From positions 33,456 to 97,455 of the forward strand of contig NZ_JAJGZV010000010.1 in NCBI RefSeq assembly GCF_020805785.1: a DNA stretch of 64,000 nucleotides, written 5' to 3'. How positions within the stretch are numbered: position 1 is the first letter of the stretch; each line of letters starts with the position of its first letter. Under the pieces are notes generated by a model, which ran no database searches, was not told the origin of the DNA, and worked only from the letters and a program-made list of their open reading frames with translations. This stretch comes from Flavobacterium chungbukense (GTDB lineage Bacteria > Bacteroidota > Bacteroidia > Flavobacteriales > Flavobacteriaceae). The translations under genes were made by a program, and so were the position numbers. Below, piece after piece: positions 16,354-25,980 of the stretch.

Positions 16354-16798
16354 CATAGAAGATTTTGTAAAGAGACTTGAAATTGTAATGGATTATTATA
16401 GTTTAAGCACTTCTGCTTTTGCTGATAAAATTGGCGTTCAGCGTTCTAGTATGTCGCACCTTTTGTCTGGAAGAAATAAGCCAAGCTTAGATTTTGTAAT
16501 GAAAATTTTAGAAGTTTTTCCAGAAATAGATCTGTATTGGATTTTGCTTGGAACTGGAAATTTCCCCAAAGACAACGAAAAACTTTCTGGCGAAATAAAA
16601 AAAATAACCTCTCCTATTTCATCTCAAGAAAATTTTGAAGAAGACTTATTTGCTAAAATAGAATCAGAAAAAGAAGATGTAGTTAAAACGAAAATTTCAT
16701 CAGAACTGGAAAACTTAAATTTTAGTTTCGCAAATGAAGAAATTGAAAAAATAGTTATTTTTTATAAAAACGGAAGATTTAAGAACTATTCTCCATAA
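16346..16798 (+). CDS. XRE-family transcriptional regulator
   Basis: 150 residues. The N-terminal Cro/C1-type helix-turn-helix spans about 5-60 (TSAFADKIGVQRSSMSHLLS then GRNKPSLDFVMKIL). It is followed by the DLYWILLGTG motif common in Bacteroidetes members and a variable, acidic C-terminal half of unknown role. It is divergent from the M14 peptidase gene. Palindromes lie on both promoters and on its own start codon, so it most likely represses itself and the peptidase gene. Confidence 0.88.
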   Translation: MVNIEDFVKRLEIVMDYYSLSTSAFADKIGVQRSSMSHLLSGRNKPSLDFVMKILEVFPEIDLYWILLGTGNFPKDNEKLSGEIKKITSPISSQENFEEDLFAKIESEKEDVVKTKISSELENLNFSFANEEIEKIVIFYKNGRFKNYSP

Positions 16799-16865
16799 TG
16801 CAAAAATTAGCGCATATTTGAGTCTTTGTAAAGAAAATTTTTATTTACGCGATTCTCACGCGTTT

Positions 16866-16897
16866 CAAAAAAAACCTGATTCATTTAATGAATCAGG
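16866..16897 (-). terminator. Terminator of the lipoprotein gene
   Basis: CCTGATTCATT/AATGAATCAGG is a perfect 11-bp stem. On the minus strand it is followed by eight T residues. It is 22 bp past the stop of the minus-strand lipoprotein gene. Confidence 0.85.
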
Positions 16898-16918
16898 CAA
16901 AATAATATTATTTATGAA

Positions 16919-17923
16919 TTATTTTCTCAACACAAAAACAGATGTTACTCCGGCTTCTAATCTTACATTCGCTGGAGCAAAATCTCCAGACGCAGTTGGG
17001 TATGTATAAGTTAAAACTTCTCCGCCTGCATTTAATCTTTCAGCAACATAAATCTTTTTTGTTACTTGGTCATATGCTACGTCCACTGGATTTCCAAGAA
17101 GAGAATTTGGTCCATAAATTCTAATTTGATTCGTTAGTGCAATTGTTCCTGCAGCCGAAGTTGAATTAAATACACTTGAGAAATTCTTTATAAAAATCAA
17201 TCCTCCATCAGTTCCTGAAGTTGCACTTCCGACATCTGTTAAAATCATAGTATCATCTGAAGCGGAATATGTGATTCCGTGTGTGCGTACCAAACCTGCA
17301 ATTGTAACTCGCTTTGTTGCAGTAATTGTTCCTGATGCATTATTCATATAATTTTTAAATAAAACAAGATCACCCGTTAAATCTGCTACAGCGTACAAAT
17401 CATTTCCATTTAGATGAATTCCCCATAATTTAAAATCGGTTGTAAATGTTTTTTGTAGAGAAAAACCCGTTGCAGTTTTTTTATAAACAAAAAGTTTATT
17501 TATCATACCATTTGATGCAAGCTGATCCTGTGCCACCACAACTATATCACCAGAAACAGCAGTTTCTCTTGCATTTGTAAATTCAGTACTTAAGCCACTC
17601 AAAGTTAACTTTAAGTTATCCATTCCTGTTTTAACTGCGTCTTTTACTCCTGTATAAGTTTCTAATTTATTATTAGTTCTTGAAGCAACAATAACTGCAT
17701 CCGTATCACTATTATAAGATATACCCTCAGCATCAAGTGATGCTATAGTAAAAGATTTAACGGTTGCGGAAGAAGAAAGTAAGTCTTGGTAAGTAATTTT
17801 TCCAGAAGTGTTACTAGATGTAAACAATACTGCTTCACTAGAATTTGTTTTTTCAGAATCGCTACTGTCGCATGATGCGAGAATAGTTAGTAAAAATGCC
17901 GATGTAATAATTATTTTTTTCAT
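16919..17923 (-). CDS. Secreted lipoprotein, probable beta-propeller
   Basis: 334 residues. A lipoprotein signal peptide ends in ILASC (Cys18), followed by a Ser/Asp/Glu-rich linker. The rest consists of repeating beta-strand segments (DAVIVASRTNNKLETYTG, VVVAQDQLASNGMINKLFVY, KIYVAERLNAGGEVLTYTYP), suggesting a propeller. I recognise no catalytic motif or family name. It is monocistronic with a strong terminator. Confidence 0.7.
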   Translation of the reverse strand: MKKIIITSAFLLTILASCDSSDSEKTNSSEAVLFTSSNTSGKITYQDLLSSSATVKSFTIASLDAEGISYNSDTDAVIVASRTNNKLETYTGVKDAVKTGMDNLKLTLSGLSTEFTNARETAVSGDIVVVAQDQLASNGMINKLFVYKKTATGFSLQKTFTTDFKLWGIHLNGNDLYAVADLTGDLVLFKNYMNNASGTITATKRVTIAGLVRTHGITYSASDDTMILTDVGSATSGTDGGLIFIKNFSSVFNSTSAAGTIALTNQIRIYGPNSLLGNPVDVAYDQVTKKIYVAERLNAGGEVLTYTYPTASGDFAPANVRLEAGVTSVFVLRK

Positions 17924-18001
17924 ATATATAATTTTTGATAGTTAACTATACTTACGAAAAAAATGTTAATTAGGTTTTAAATACAAAATTGACCGATCTT
18001 T

Positions 18002-18559
18002 CTATATTAAGAATGTATAAGCATTTTCAGAAATTTTACCTGTTACACCATTATAATGTTTTTTTAAAATTTCAAAATCAGATTCGTAATTTCCAGTTGG
18101 GAAAAACGGTTTGCCAAAATTCACTTCTTTTTTACCCCAATCAAAAGTTACAGGTACAATTGGCACTTTCGCTTTAAGCGCAATAAAATAAAATCCGGTT
18201 TTAATCTCTGTTACTTTTTTTCGTGTTCCTTCTGGAGCAACAGCCAATCGAAAAATTTCTTTTCTCTCAAAAATAGCAGCGATGGAATCTACTTTATTCA
18301 GTCCGCCAGAACGATCTAAAGGTTCTCCCCCAACACTTCTAAAATAATATCTAAAAGGGAATTTGAATAATTCTTTTTTTCCGACCCAATTCATTTCAAA
18401 TCCAGAAATTCCTCGGGTAAAAAGTCCTATATAAAAATCATGATTACTCGTATGAGGCATAACCATTAAGATACATTTTTTTATTTCCGCATTTTCTATC
18501 CCTACTATTTTCCAGCCCATTAGCTTGAAAAATATGAATTTGTACAATAGTTTTTTCAT
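18002..18559 (-). CDS. 1-acylglycerol-3-phosphate acyltransferase-like protein (PlsC family)
   Basis: 185 residues with the family's HX4D catalytic motif (HTSNHD, 36-41), a second block GGEPLDRSGG and the EGTR block (110-113) followed by KTGFYFIALKAKVPIVPV. It probably acylates a lipid at the inner membrane. At 185 residues it is shorter than typical PlsC (about 240) but matches small Bacteroidetes members. It is divergent from the methyltransferase gene. Confidence 0.82.
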   Translation of the reverse strand: MKKLLYKFIFFKLMGWKIVGIENAEIKKCILMVMPHTSNHDFYIGLFTRGISGFEMNWVGKKELFKFPFRYYFRSVGGEPLDRSGGLNKVDSIAAIFERKEIFRLAVAPEGTRKKVTEIKTGFYFIALKAKVPIVPVTFDWGKKEVNFGKPFFPTGNYESDFEILKKHYNGVTGKISENAYTFLI

Positions 18560-18599
18560 TAATCATTCAAAATTTGGTGCAAAATAAAAGATTTAATGC

Positions 18600-18607
18600 T
18601 AAATTTG
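18600..18607 (+). promoter_or_regulatory. -7 box ahead of the methyltransferase operon
   Basis: TAAATTTG matches TAnnTTTG and is 16 bp before the ATG at 18624. The nearest TTG (18574-18576) is 23 bp upstream, wider than consensus. Confidence 0.45.
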
Positions 18608-18623
18608 AGTAAAAGCATTTAAA

Positions 18624-19289
18624 ATGATTCGAAAATTTTTCAGTTACATCATTCCAGTAAAAATATTTAAAAAGAAATCTGCAAGAAGTAAAATTATCGA
18701 AGTTACGTGGGCCAATGGCGAATTAGTTTTAGATTCTGAAAACACCAATTATTCATACGGAAGTTTGCAACGCATATTAAGGTACGGTCTACGAAATATC
18801 GGTTACGATAAAATCTTAAAAATGGATCATATTTTATTATTAGGAGTTGCCGGCGGAAGTGTCGTAAAAACCTTGGTTGATGAAATAGAATATAAAGGAA
18901 AAATTACAGGAGTTGAAATTGATAAAGATATGATTCAAATTGCAAATGAATATTTTAATTTGAATCAAATTAAGCAATTAGAACTTGTAATTGATGATGC
19001 ATTTGAATTTGTACTCAAAACAAAAGAACAATATAATCTTATTATTATAGATGTTTTTGAAGATACTAATATGCCAAACTTTTTATTTGAAAAATTCTTT
19101 TTAGATCGAATTTGTACGCTTTTAAAAGAGAATGGTTTTATTTTATTTAATACTATGATTTTAGATGAAGCTCATAACATTAGAAACAGAAAGTACATTG
19201 CTGATGTAAATGAAAAAAAATTTACTGCTAAAATGCTGCCCCGAATAGAAGTACACAACGAATTAATAATTATAAATAAAGTTGCTTAA
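18624..19289 (+). CDS. Spermidine synthase-like methyltransferase
   Basis: 221 residues with a Rossmann methyltransferase core: the SAM loop LLLGVAGGS (71-79), the acidic GVEIDKDM and DDAFEFVL. The fold is that of spermidine synthase and related enzymes, but the aminopropyltransferase signature is not obvious, so the substrate is unknown. The gene is followed at 6-bp spacing by the M23 gene and then a lipoprotein gene, forming a probable operon. Confidence 0.75.
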   Translation: MIRKFFSYIIPVKIFKKKSARSKIIEVTWANGELVLDSENTNYSYGSLQRILRYGLRNIGYDKILKMDHILLLGVAGGSVVKTLVDEIEYKGKITGVEIDKDMIQIANEYFNLNQIKQLELVIDDAFEFVLKTKEQYNLIIIDVFEDTNMPNFLFEKFFLDRICTLLKENGFILFNTMILDEAHNIRNRKYIADVNEKKFTAKMLPRIEVHNELIIINKVA

Positions 19290-19295
19290 CATTTT

Positions 19296-19973
19296 ATGAA
19301 ACCCCTTAGCTCCATATTAAACGCCTTACCACCTACTAAAGTTATCGATGCCGAAATCAACATTTCGGATTACGCACCATTAAATTTATCAGCTTCGAAT
19401 CAAGAGCTAGTTGATGCAAAACTGGAAACTTCCGAAGATTTTGAGAAATATATTTTTAATTATCTAAGAGAAAACAGTGCCAAAGTCGCTTTTGGCGGAT
19501 ATATCGAAGGACGATTTTTATACCAAAGAAGCTCTATATTTTATAACGAATCTAAACCAGAGCGTAATATTCACATTGGTTTAGATTTATGGACCGATGC
19601 AGGAACTGATGTTCTTGCAGCACTTGACGGAAAAGTGCATAGCTTTAAAAACAATGAGGGTTTAGGCGATTATGGTCCTACAATAATATTAGAACATAAC
19701 GTGGAAAATGAGAAATTTTATACTTTATACGGACATTTATCGTTAGAAAGTATAGAAAATTTAAATGTCGGAGACCATTTTAAAAAAGGTGAAACGATTG
19801 CAACTTTAGGAGAATCCTCAGTAAATGGAGATTATGCACCCCATGTCCATTTTCAAATCATTCATAATATTGAAAATTATTGGGGAGATTATCCTGGTGT
19901 TTGCAATGCAAAAGATCTAAACTTTTATATTGAGAATTGTCCCGATCCTAACTTATTATTAAAAATTACTTAA
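19296..19973 (+). CDS. M23-family metallopeptidase domain protein
   Basis: 225 residues with a complete LytM/M23 zinc site: HIGLD (His93, Asp97), YGHL (His147) and HVHF (His183, His185). Such enzymes cleave peptidoglycan cross-links, but there is no signal peptide or membrane anchor at the N-terminus (MKPLSSILNALPPTKVIDAE). It may be exported another way or act on a cytoplasmic substrate. It lies 6 bp after the methyltransferase gene and 6 bp before a lipoprotein gene. Confidence 0.85.
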   Translation: MKPLSSILNALPPTKVIDAEINISDYAPLNLSASNQELVDAKLETSEDFEKYIFNYLRENSAKVAFGGYIEGRFLYQRSSIFYNESKPERNIHIGLDLWTDAGTDVLAALDGKVHSFKNNEGLGDYGPTIILEHNVENEKFYTLYGHLSLESIENLNVGDHFKKGETIATLGESSVNGDYAPHVHFQIIHNIENYWGDYPGVCNAKDLNFYIENCPDPNLLLKIT

Positions 19974-19979
19974 ATAGTT

Positions 19980-20456
19980 ATGAAGAAAGCAGGATTGATT
20001 ATATGTTTGTTGTTATTAATCGGATGTAAGTCTAAAACGGTTAGCAGAAATACTGAAGATTTAAAGATTAAAAAAGTTGCTATCGCAGAAGTGAATACAA
20101 ATCAGCAGCGAAAAGCTTATGATTTAGGAAAAAGAGTTTTAGAAACTTGTAATACTTCTAAATTTAAACCTTTTAATGAAACCGAAGTAACTAAATCGGT
20201 AATGGAAAACACTACAGAAGAGCGTTTAACCAAGACCTGCCAAAGATTTAGACAATATTACGGAAGTTTTATTGATTTAAAATTAGATGGAGTTTACAAA
20301 ACCAAGCAAGAAGTTATTTATCGCTATCACGCATTGTATTCTAAAAAAGTAGCAAATAAAGAATTACGTGTTTTTGTAAATGAAGACAATCTTATTTCAG
20401 CAATAAAATCAATGGATTGGGATGAAAAATTTGATGCCAAATTAGCCGATCAATAA
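19980..20456 (+). CDS. Small lipoprotein of unknown function
   Basis: 158 residues. The signal peptide MKKAGLIICLLLLIGC ends in the lipobox LIGC (Cys16). The mature part is lysine-rich with no motif I recognise; two further cysteines (TCNTSK, TCQRF) could form a disulphide. It is third in the operon starting at 18624. Confidence 0.75.
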   Translation: MKKAGLIICLLLLIGCKSKTVSRNTEDLKIKKVAIAEVNTNQQRKAYDLGKRVLETCNTSKFKPFNETEVTKSVMENTTEERLTKTCQRFRQYYGSFIDLKLDGVYKTKQEVIYRYHALYSKKVANKELRVFVNEDNLISAIKSMDWDEKFDAKLADQ

Positions 20457-20467
20457 ACCTAAAAACT

Positions 20468-20992
20468 ATGAATTTTAAATTACCACTTTTTCTTTTATTG
20501 TTTGTTTCAACTTTTGCAATTGCACAGCAAAACATAACCGTAAAAGGCTCTGCTCCTTTTCCGGCAACACAAGAATATACTTTTATTTGCGAAAAATATG
20601 CCTTTACTGGCGAGATAAAAGTTCAAATTGCAAAAACAGATAAAGGTGGTATTTTAAAACTAACGATTGATACCTCAAATGACAAAGCCAGAATTGCAGG
20701 AGGTGTTTATGTAGATTTGGCTAATGCAGATGTTATTGCATGTACAGACAAAAATGTAAAAGAAACTACAGACGGAAAAACAACATCTTATTACTACTTT
20801 ACACCAGCTGAATGGCTAAAGCTTAAGAAAAATGATATTTATGCCGTACGCTTTATAATTGCTGGCGGTCCAGATAATTTTGGAAATCAAACAGGACATT
20901 TTACAGCTTATAATAAAATGAATTACTTTTCAACTGCTTACGATAAATCTAAAAAATCTTTTGATACTGCTAAAGAAATTAGTGTCTTGTAA
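20468..20992 (+). CDS. Secreted protein of unknown function
   Basis: 174 residues with a signal peptide (MNFKLPLFLLLFVSTFAIAQ). The mature protein is rich in beta-strand-like segments (TVKGSAPFPATQEYTF, GGILKLTIDTSNDK), suggesting a small periplasmic beta-sandwich. I recognise no family. It starts 12 bp after the lipoprotein stop, likely the end of the operon. Confidence 0.7.
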   Translation: MNFKLPLFLLLFVSTFAIAQQNITVKGSAPFPATQEYTFICEKYAFTGEIKVQIAKTDKGGILKLTIDTSNDKARIAGGVYVDLANADVIACTDKNVKETTDGKTTSYYYFTPAEWLKLKKNDIYAVRFIIAGGPDNFGNQTGHFTAYNKMNYFSTAYDKSKKSFDTAKEISVL

Positions 20993-21040
20993 GATCATTT
21001 TTATCTAATTAATCTTATATTTATCGGAAATATATTTCTT

Positions 21041-21511
21041 ATGAATGCAAATGAAGCTTTAATTGCTAAATTTTATACCGCTTTTGCGAATTCCGATTAT
21101 AAAACAATGATTGAATGTTACCATCCAAAAATTCATTTTATTGATCCCGCTTTCGGTTTACTAAAAGAAAATCAGGTAGCTAAAATGTGGGAAATGCTTC
21201 TTTTGAAAAGTAAAGGAAATATAAAAATTGAATTTTCAAATGTAAAAGCAGACGATTCAACTGGTTCGGCAAATTGGGTTGCTACCTATAATTTCAGCAA
21301 AACAAACAGAAAAGTAGTAAATCGAATTTATGCTGAATTCGTTTTCCAAGACGGTTTAATCATCAAACACACTGACAATTTTGATATTTGGAAATGGTCA
21401 AAACAAGCTTTTGGCACTACAGGTTATTTATTAGGCTGGACTGGTTTTTTTCAGAAGAAAGTTCAGAGCCAAGCTTTATTATCCCTACAAAAATTTCAAG
21501 AAACAAAATAA
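21041..21511 (+). CDS. NTF2-like (SnoaL-type) protein
   Basis: 156 residues with the NTF2-like cone fold: FYTAFANSDYKTMIECYHP, then FIDPAFGLLK and later VVNRIYAEFVFQDGLIIKHT with DNFDIWKW. Proteins of this fold include isomerases and many of unknown function; no catalytic assignment is possible. It is cytoplasmic and stands 48 bp after the preceding gene. Confidence 0.75.
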   Translation: MNANEALIAKFYTAFANSDYKTMIECYHPKIHFIDPAFGLLKENQVAKMWEMLLLKSKGNIKIEFSNVKADDSTGSANWVATYNFSKTNRKVVNRIYAEFVFQDGLIIKHTDNFDIWKWSKQAFGTTGYLLGWTGFFQKKVQSQALLSLQKFQETK

Positions 21512-21640
21512 AATCCTTAAATTGAATATACTTTTATAAGACTAAAAGTATAATAAGTTTTCAATTTAATATCTGCCTTTTTCTCGATTCTGATTATTTG
21601 CTGCTTATTGTTTTTTACTTAAAGTGTTAATTAAATACTG

Positions 21641-23383
21641 ATGAAAGAAATCGTACACAAGAAATTAAATGAATTACAGGCGACTGCCATTTGCGGAAAT
21701 GATATTAGCTCTTCTTGTCTATATGTTTCAGCGTTAACTATTTTATATGCTGGACAATATGCTTGGATTTCATTACTAATTGTCGCTGTAGTTTTATTTC
21801 TTTTCAGGAAAATTTACGGAGAAGTTGTTGGTGCAATTCCTTTAAATGGAGGAGCTTACAATGTTTTGCTAAATACTTCTACAAAGCGTTTGGCTTCATT
21901 GGCCGCAACTTTAACGGTCTTGTCTTATATGGCAACGGCCGTAATTTCTGCTTCAGAAGGAATGCATTATTTACATGGAATTTTCGAAGGTTTAAACGTC
22001 ACTATTGCGACTGTTGTTGTTCTAGTTTTGTTTACTGGACTTGCAATTTTAGGAATTGGAGAATCTGCTTTTGTAGCCGTGATAATTTTCTTAACACATA
22101 TTGGAACCTTGTCTTTATTGGTTTTAGCGTCCATCTGGTTCGTTTTAACGCATGGTTTAGAAACTTTCCACATCAACTGGCATACTCCTATTGCATACGA
22201 AAGTATCAAAACAGCACTTTTTTTAGGTTTTTCGGCAGCAATGCTTGGAATTTCAGGTTTTGAAAGTTCTGCCAATTTTGTCGAAGAGCAAGAACAGGGT
22301 GTTTTTCCTAAAACACTTAGAAATATGTGGGGAATTGTAAGTTTCTTTAATCCAATTATTGCTATTCTCTTGATAAGTGTAATTCCGTTAACAGAAGTTG
22401 GCGAAAACAAAGAGTCCCTTTTAGCACATTTAGGCCAAACAACTGGAGGCGCTTGGCTGGCGTGGCTTATTTCAATCGATGCTGTAATGGTACTCTGTGG
22501 AGCAGTTTTAACTTCTTTCGTTGGTGTTTCTGGTCTTTTAAACCGAATGACATTAGATAGAATTCTCCCCAATTATTTCCTTAAAACCAATAAACGAGGA
22601 GCGCATTACAGAATCGTTATCAGCTTTTTAATCCTTTGCATTTCTGTACTTTTTGCTACAAGCGGTCATTTAGAATCTTTAGCGGGAGTCTATACTTTTT
22701 CGTTTCTTGCTGTAATGGCTTTGTTCGGAATTGGTAATTTACTTTTAAAATACAAACGAAGAAAACTTCCAAGGCCAGAACGTGCTCGTGGTATTGCAGT
22801 TGTTGCCGCCGTAAGTTTTGTAATTGCCGCTTTTCTAGGAAACATGGAACTGAATATCAATTCATTCTATACCTTTCTGAAATATATGATTCCTGCTCTG
22901 GTCTTTATCGGAATTATGCTAAATCGTGTTATCCTGATCCGTTTACTAATTGAAGCTCTAGAATATTTTTATCAGCCACTCAGAAAAATGGTTATTATCA
23001 GCAACCGTTATCTGCAAAATTTGAGTACAGAAATTAACTCTCAGGAGTTTGTGTTCTTTACAAAAGGCGATGATATTACCATATTAAATAAGGTTTTACA
23101 ATATGTAGAAGATAACGAAACAACAAAAAAACTAAAAATAGTTCAAGTCATTAATGATACCGTCAATAACGATGCATTACGAAAAGACTTGGAAGTTCTG
23201 GACCGTGCATACGATGGAATTGATATTGAATATATTGAAATTCAAGGAGTTTTTGGACCAGAGATTATAGATGAACTTTCTCAAAAATGGAAAATCCCTA
23301 AAAACTTTATGTTTATCGGTTCACCAGGAAATAAATTTTCTTACCGCGTTTCAGATCTAGGAGGTGTAAGATTGATTATGTGA
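21641..23383 (+). CDS. APC-family amino acid permease
   Basis: 580 residues. The first 430 hold about twelve transmembrane segments, with APC features near the start (TAICGNDISSSCLYVSAL, GEVVGAIPLNGGAYNVL). The last 130 residues are soluble (FVFFTKGDDITILNKVLQYV, FMFIGSPGNKF) and resemble a universal-stress-type alpha/beta domain. It should import an amino acid or related amine; the substrate is unknown. It is monocistronic. Confidence 0.85.
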   Translation: MKEIVHKKLNELQATAICGNDISSSCLYVSALTILYAGQYAWISLLIVAVVLFLFRKIYGEVVGAIPLNGGAYNVLLNTSTKRLASLAATLTVLSYMATAVISASEGMHYLHGIFEGLNVTIATVVVLVLFTGLAILGIGESAFVAVIIFLTHIGTLSLLVLASIWFVLTHGLETFHINWHTPIAYESIKTALFLGFSAAMLGISGFESSANFVEEQEQGVFPKTLRNMWGIVSFFNPIIAILLISVIPLTEVGENKESLLAHLGQTTGGAWLAWLISIDAVMVLCGAVLTSFVGVSGLLNRMTLDRILPNYFLKTNKRGAHYRIVISFLILCISVLFATSGHLESLAGVYTFSFLAVMALFGIGNLLLKYKRRKLPRPERARGIAVVAAVSFVIAAFLGNMELNINSFYTFLKYMIPALVFIGIMLNRVILIRLLIEALEYFYQPLRKMVIISNRYLQNLSTEINSQEFVFFTKGDDITILNKVLQYVEDNETTKKLKIVQVINDTVNNDALRKDLEVLDRAYDGIDIEYIEIQGVFGPEIIDELSQKWKIPKNFMFIGSPGNKFSYRVSDLGGVRLIM

Positions 23384-23589
23384 TTTTTTAGAAGCAGAAG
23401 TTCTTGTTTTTTCAAGACGTTCAGTCCCGCTATCCGTTTCAATTTTTTGTTCCGAACACCGGCACAAAAAGATTTCTACTTCTATCGGGGCTAGATTTGA
23501 AGAATCCTTTTCATAAGAAATATAAAAACCATTGCAAAAGATTAAAGCTTTGACAAAGGTTCATTTCAAACTTATCAATACTATTTTTT

Positions 23590-23679
23590 ATTTCGACTGA
23601 AAGGAGAAATTGCACAAGTAATTCCATTTACTTCAATCTTTGTATAATTTCACATGTGATTTCTCCTTCCAGTCGAAAT
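23590..23679. repeat. Inverted repeat of the ATTTCGA..TCGAAAT type
   Basis: Arms ATTTCGACTGAAAGGAGAAAT and ATTTCTCCTTCCAGTCGAAAT are near-perfect complements around a 48-bp loop. It is related to the repeat at 10931-11037. It occupies much of the 389-bp gap between the permease and the aminotransferase. The left part of that gap (about 23420-23505) holds another familiar intergenic sequence (CCGCTATCCG then GTTCCGAACACCGGC), with no coding capacity. Confidence 0.75.
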
Positions 23680-23698
23680 GACAAGTTTTTGAAATAAT

Positions 23699-23727
23699 AA
23701 ACCCGACAGTTTAAAACTGTCGGGTTT
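23699..23727. terminator. Bidirectional terminator
   Basis: AAACCCGACAGTTT/AAACTGTCGGGTTT is a perfect 14-bp stem between the convergent permease and aminotransferase genes. Confidence 0.85.
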
Positions 23728-23772
23728 ATTTATAATTTAAAAAAAATCTTCGCGCGCTTTGCTGTTAAAAAA

Positions 23773-25260
23773 CTAAGATTTAAACCATCCTGCTACCAGT
23801 TCATCTTCAAAAGAAGTAGCATTCTTATGAATAAACTCATTTCTCATTTTATCATAAGAATAATCCAAAGCCCAAGTTTTATGATTTGCAGCCATTTCTT
23901 TTATACTTTCACACACAAAGGCAATTTCCTTGTCAGTAGTCGTTGGGTGAATAGACATTCTGATCCATCCTGGTTTTTTGATCAAATCACCAATTGTAAT
24001 TTCATTTACCAATTTATTAGAAGTTTCCTGATCCACATGTAATAGATAATGTCCATAGGTACCCGCACAGCTGCATCCACCTCTAGTCTGGATTCCAAAA
24101 CGGTCATTTAAAATTTTAACTCCTAAATTAAAGTGAAGATCATCAATAAAAAAAGAAATTACACCAAGACGCTCTTTGTGCTGTCCAGCCAAAATTTTAA
24201 TATTCGAAACAGGATCTAATTCACTAAAAATATAATCTACAATTTCGTGTTCGCGTTGCATAATGTTCTCAATTCCCATTTCTTCCTTCAGCTCAATTGC
24301 AAGTGCAATTTTTATAACCTGAAGAAAACCAGGAGTTCCCCCATCTTCACGATCTTCAATATTGTCAATGTATTTATGTTCTCCCCAAGGATTTGTCCAG
24401 CTTACAGTTCCTCCTCCAGGGCAATCAGGAATCATATTATTGTATAATTTCTTATTGAATATTAAAACACCTGAAGTACCAGGACCTCCTAAAAATTTAT
24501 GAGGCGACATAAATACAGCATCCAAATAAGCCTCTGGATCTGCTGGATGCATATCAACTTCTACATAAGGGCCAGAACAAGCAAAATCAACAAAACAAAC
24601 CCCATTATGTTTGTGCATCATTTTTGCAGCATCATGATAAGGCGTTCTTAAACCCGTAACATTAGAACAAGCAGTAATAGACGCTATTTTAATCGTTCTA
24701 TCTTTATATTTTTCTAATAATATTTCTAGATTCTCAACATTAAAAAGTCCTTTTTCACAAGACGGAATAATTTCAACATCAGCAATAGTTTCTAACCAAG
24801 AAGTTTGATTCGAATGGTGCTCCATGTGCGAAATAAAAACGATAGGTTTTTTCTCTGCAGGAACATTCGTAAAAGATTTCAAATTCTCAGGAACTTTTAG
24901 CCCTAAAATACGCTGAAATTTATTTATGACACCAGTCATTCCGGTTCCATCTGTAATTAAAACGTCATCATTATTAGCATTTGCATGGCGCTTAATTATA
25001 TGTCTCGCATGATGATATGCTTTTGTCATGGCAGTTCCCGACACAGTAGTTTCCGTATGCGTGTTGGCAACAAAAGGTCCGAATTGGTTTAAAAGTTTTT
25101 CTTCAATCGGACGATACAATCTTCCACTGGCAGTCCAGTCAGTATATACGATTGATTTTCTGCCATAAGGTGACGTAAATTCCTGATTTATACCGACAAT
25201 ATTTTGTCTAAATTCCTGAAAATAAGTTTCCAGGGTCATGGTATTATTTTTGCTATTCAT
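23773..25260 (-). CDS. Aminotransferase class V-fold PLP enzyme (SufS-like family)
   Basis: 495 residues. PLP-fold features include ITDGTGMTGVINKF, SHMEHHSNQTSW, FVDFACSGPYVEVDM and the Schiff-base lysine in SPHKFLGGPG. Near the C-terminus RGGCSCAGTYGHYL carries two cysteines where cysteine desulphurases carry one. It could be a cysteine desulphurase-like or other class V enzyme. There are no suf neighbours, so a housekeeping Fe-S role is doubtful. A TATATTTG -7 box lies at 25284-25291 (minus). Confidence 0.8.
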   Translation of the reverse strand: MNSKNNTMTLETYFQEFRQNIVGINQEFTSPYGRKSIVYTDWTASGRLYRPIEEKLLNQFGPFVANTHTETTVSGTAMTKAYHHARHIIKRHANANNDDVLITDGTGMTGVINKFQRILGLKVPENLKSFTNVPAEKKPIVFISHMEHHSNQTSWLETIADVEIIPSCEKGLFNVENLEILLEKYKDRTIKIASITACSNVTGLRTPYHDAAKMMHKHNGVCFVDFACSGPYVEVDMHPADPEAYLDAVFMSPHKFLGGPGTSGVLIFNKKLYNNMIPDCPGGGTVSWTNPWGEHKYIDNIEDREDGGTPGFLQVIKIALAIELKEEMGIENIMQREHEIVDYIFSELDPVSNIKILAGQHKERLGVISFFIDDLHFNLGVKILNDRFGIQTRGGCSCAGTYGHYLLHVDQETSNKLVNEITIGDLIKKPGWIRMSIHPTTTDKEIAFVCESIKEMAANHKTWALDYSYDKMRNEFIHKNATSFEDELVAGWFKS

Positions 25261-25442
25261 TAGTTGTGCCTTGTGTTCGAATGCAAATATATCGTTTTTT
25301 TATAAAATTGCGAATTTATCAATACTAAACTTCAAACATTAAATATCTGTTTGGTATCTTTAGTTAAAAGATCTTTTTTTTAATAAATTATCATAATACC
25401 CTATCGAATTAATAGGCAATAAACGAATAGAAAGTAGTACTT

Positions 25443-25976
25443 ATGGAAAATTTATCAGTAGCAACCTTTGGTGGTGGATGTTTTTGGTGTATAGAAGCTG
25501 TAATTCAGCGTTTAAAAGGAATAGAATCAATAAAATCAGGATATTCAGATGGGTTTATTAAAAATCCTGCTTATCGTGAAGTTTGTACAGGAAGAACTGG
25601 ACACGCAGAAGTGATTCAAGTCAGTTTTAATCCTGACATAATTTCATATCATGACTTAATTTTTATATTTATGACAAGTCACGATCCAACAACGTTAAAT
25701 CGTCAGGGCGGAGACAGCGGAACTCAATATCGCTCTATTGTCTTGTATCACGACGATGAACAAAAAGAAATTGCAGAAAAAGTATTTGAAGAAGTTCAGC
25801 CTGCATATGCAGATCCTATTGTTACGCAGTTAAAACCTTTTGAAGTTTTTTATGAAGCTGAAGATTATCATCAAAATTATTATAATGAAAATCAAGAAGC
25901 AGGATATTGCCAAGTTGTAATTGACCCGAAAATTCAAAAACTAAAAAAAATGTATGCCGATAAATTGATTGGCTAA
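25443..25976 (+). CDS. msrA: Peptide methionine sulfoxide reductase MsrA
   Basis: 177 residues. The catalytic motif GCFWC (Cys13 is the nucleophile) is at the N-terminus, followed by SGYSDG, TGRTGHAEV and a C-terminal resolving-cysteine region GYCQVVI. It repairs the S form of oxidised methionine in the cytoplasm using thioredoxin. It has no MsrB fusion and is monocistronic. Confidence 0.95.
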   Translation: MENLSVATFGGGCFWCIEAVIQRLKGIESIKSGYSDGFIKNPAYREVCTGRTGHAEVIQVSFNPDIISYHDLIFIFMTSHDPTTLNRQGGDSGTQYRSIVLYHDDEQKEIAEKVFEEVQPAYADPIVTQLKPFEVFYEAEDYHQNYYNENQEAGYCQVVIDPKIQKLKKMYADKLIG

Positions 25977-25980
25977 AAGT

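Noticed and set aside
21715..22263. Cys/Phe-rich ORF within the permease gene
   Set aside because: It is an out-of-frame shadow of membrane-helix codons.
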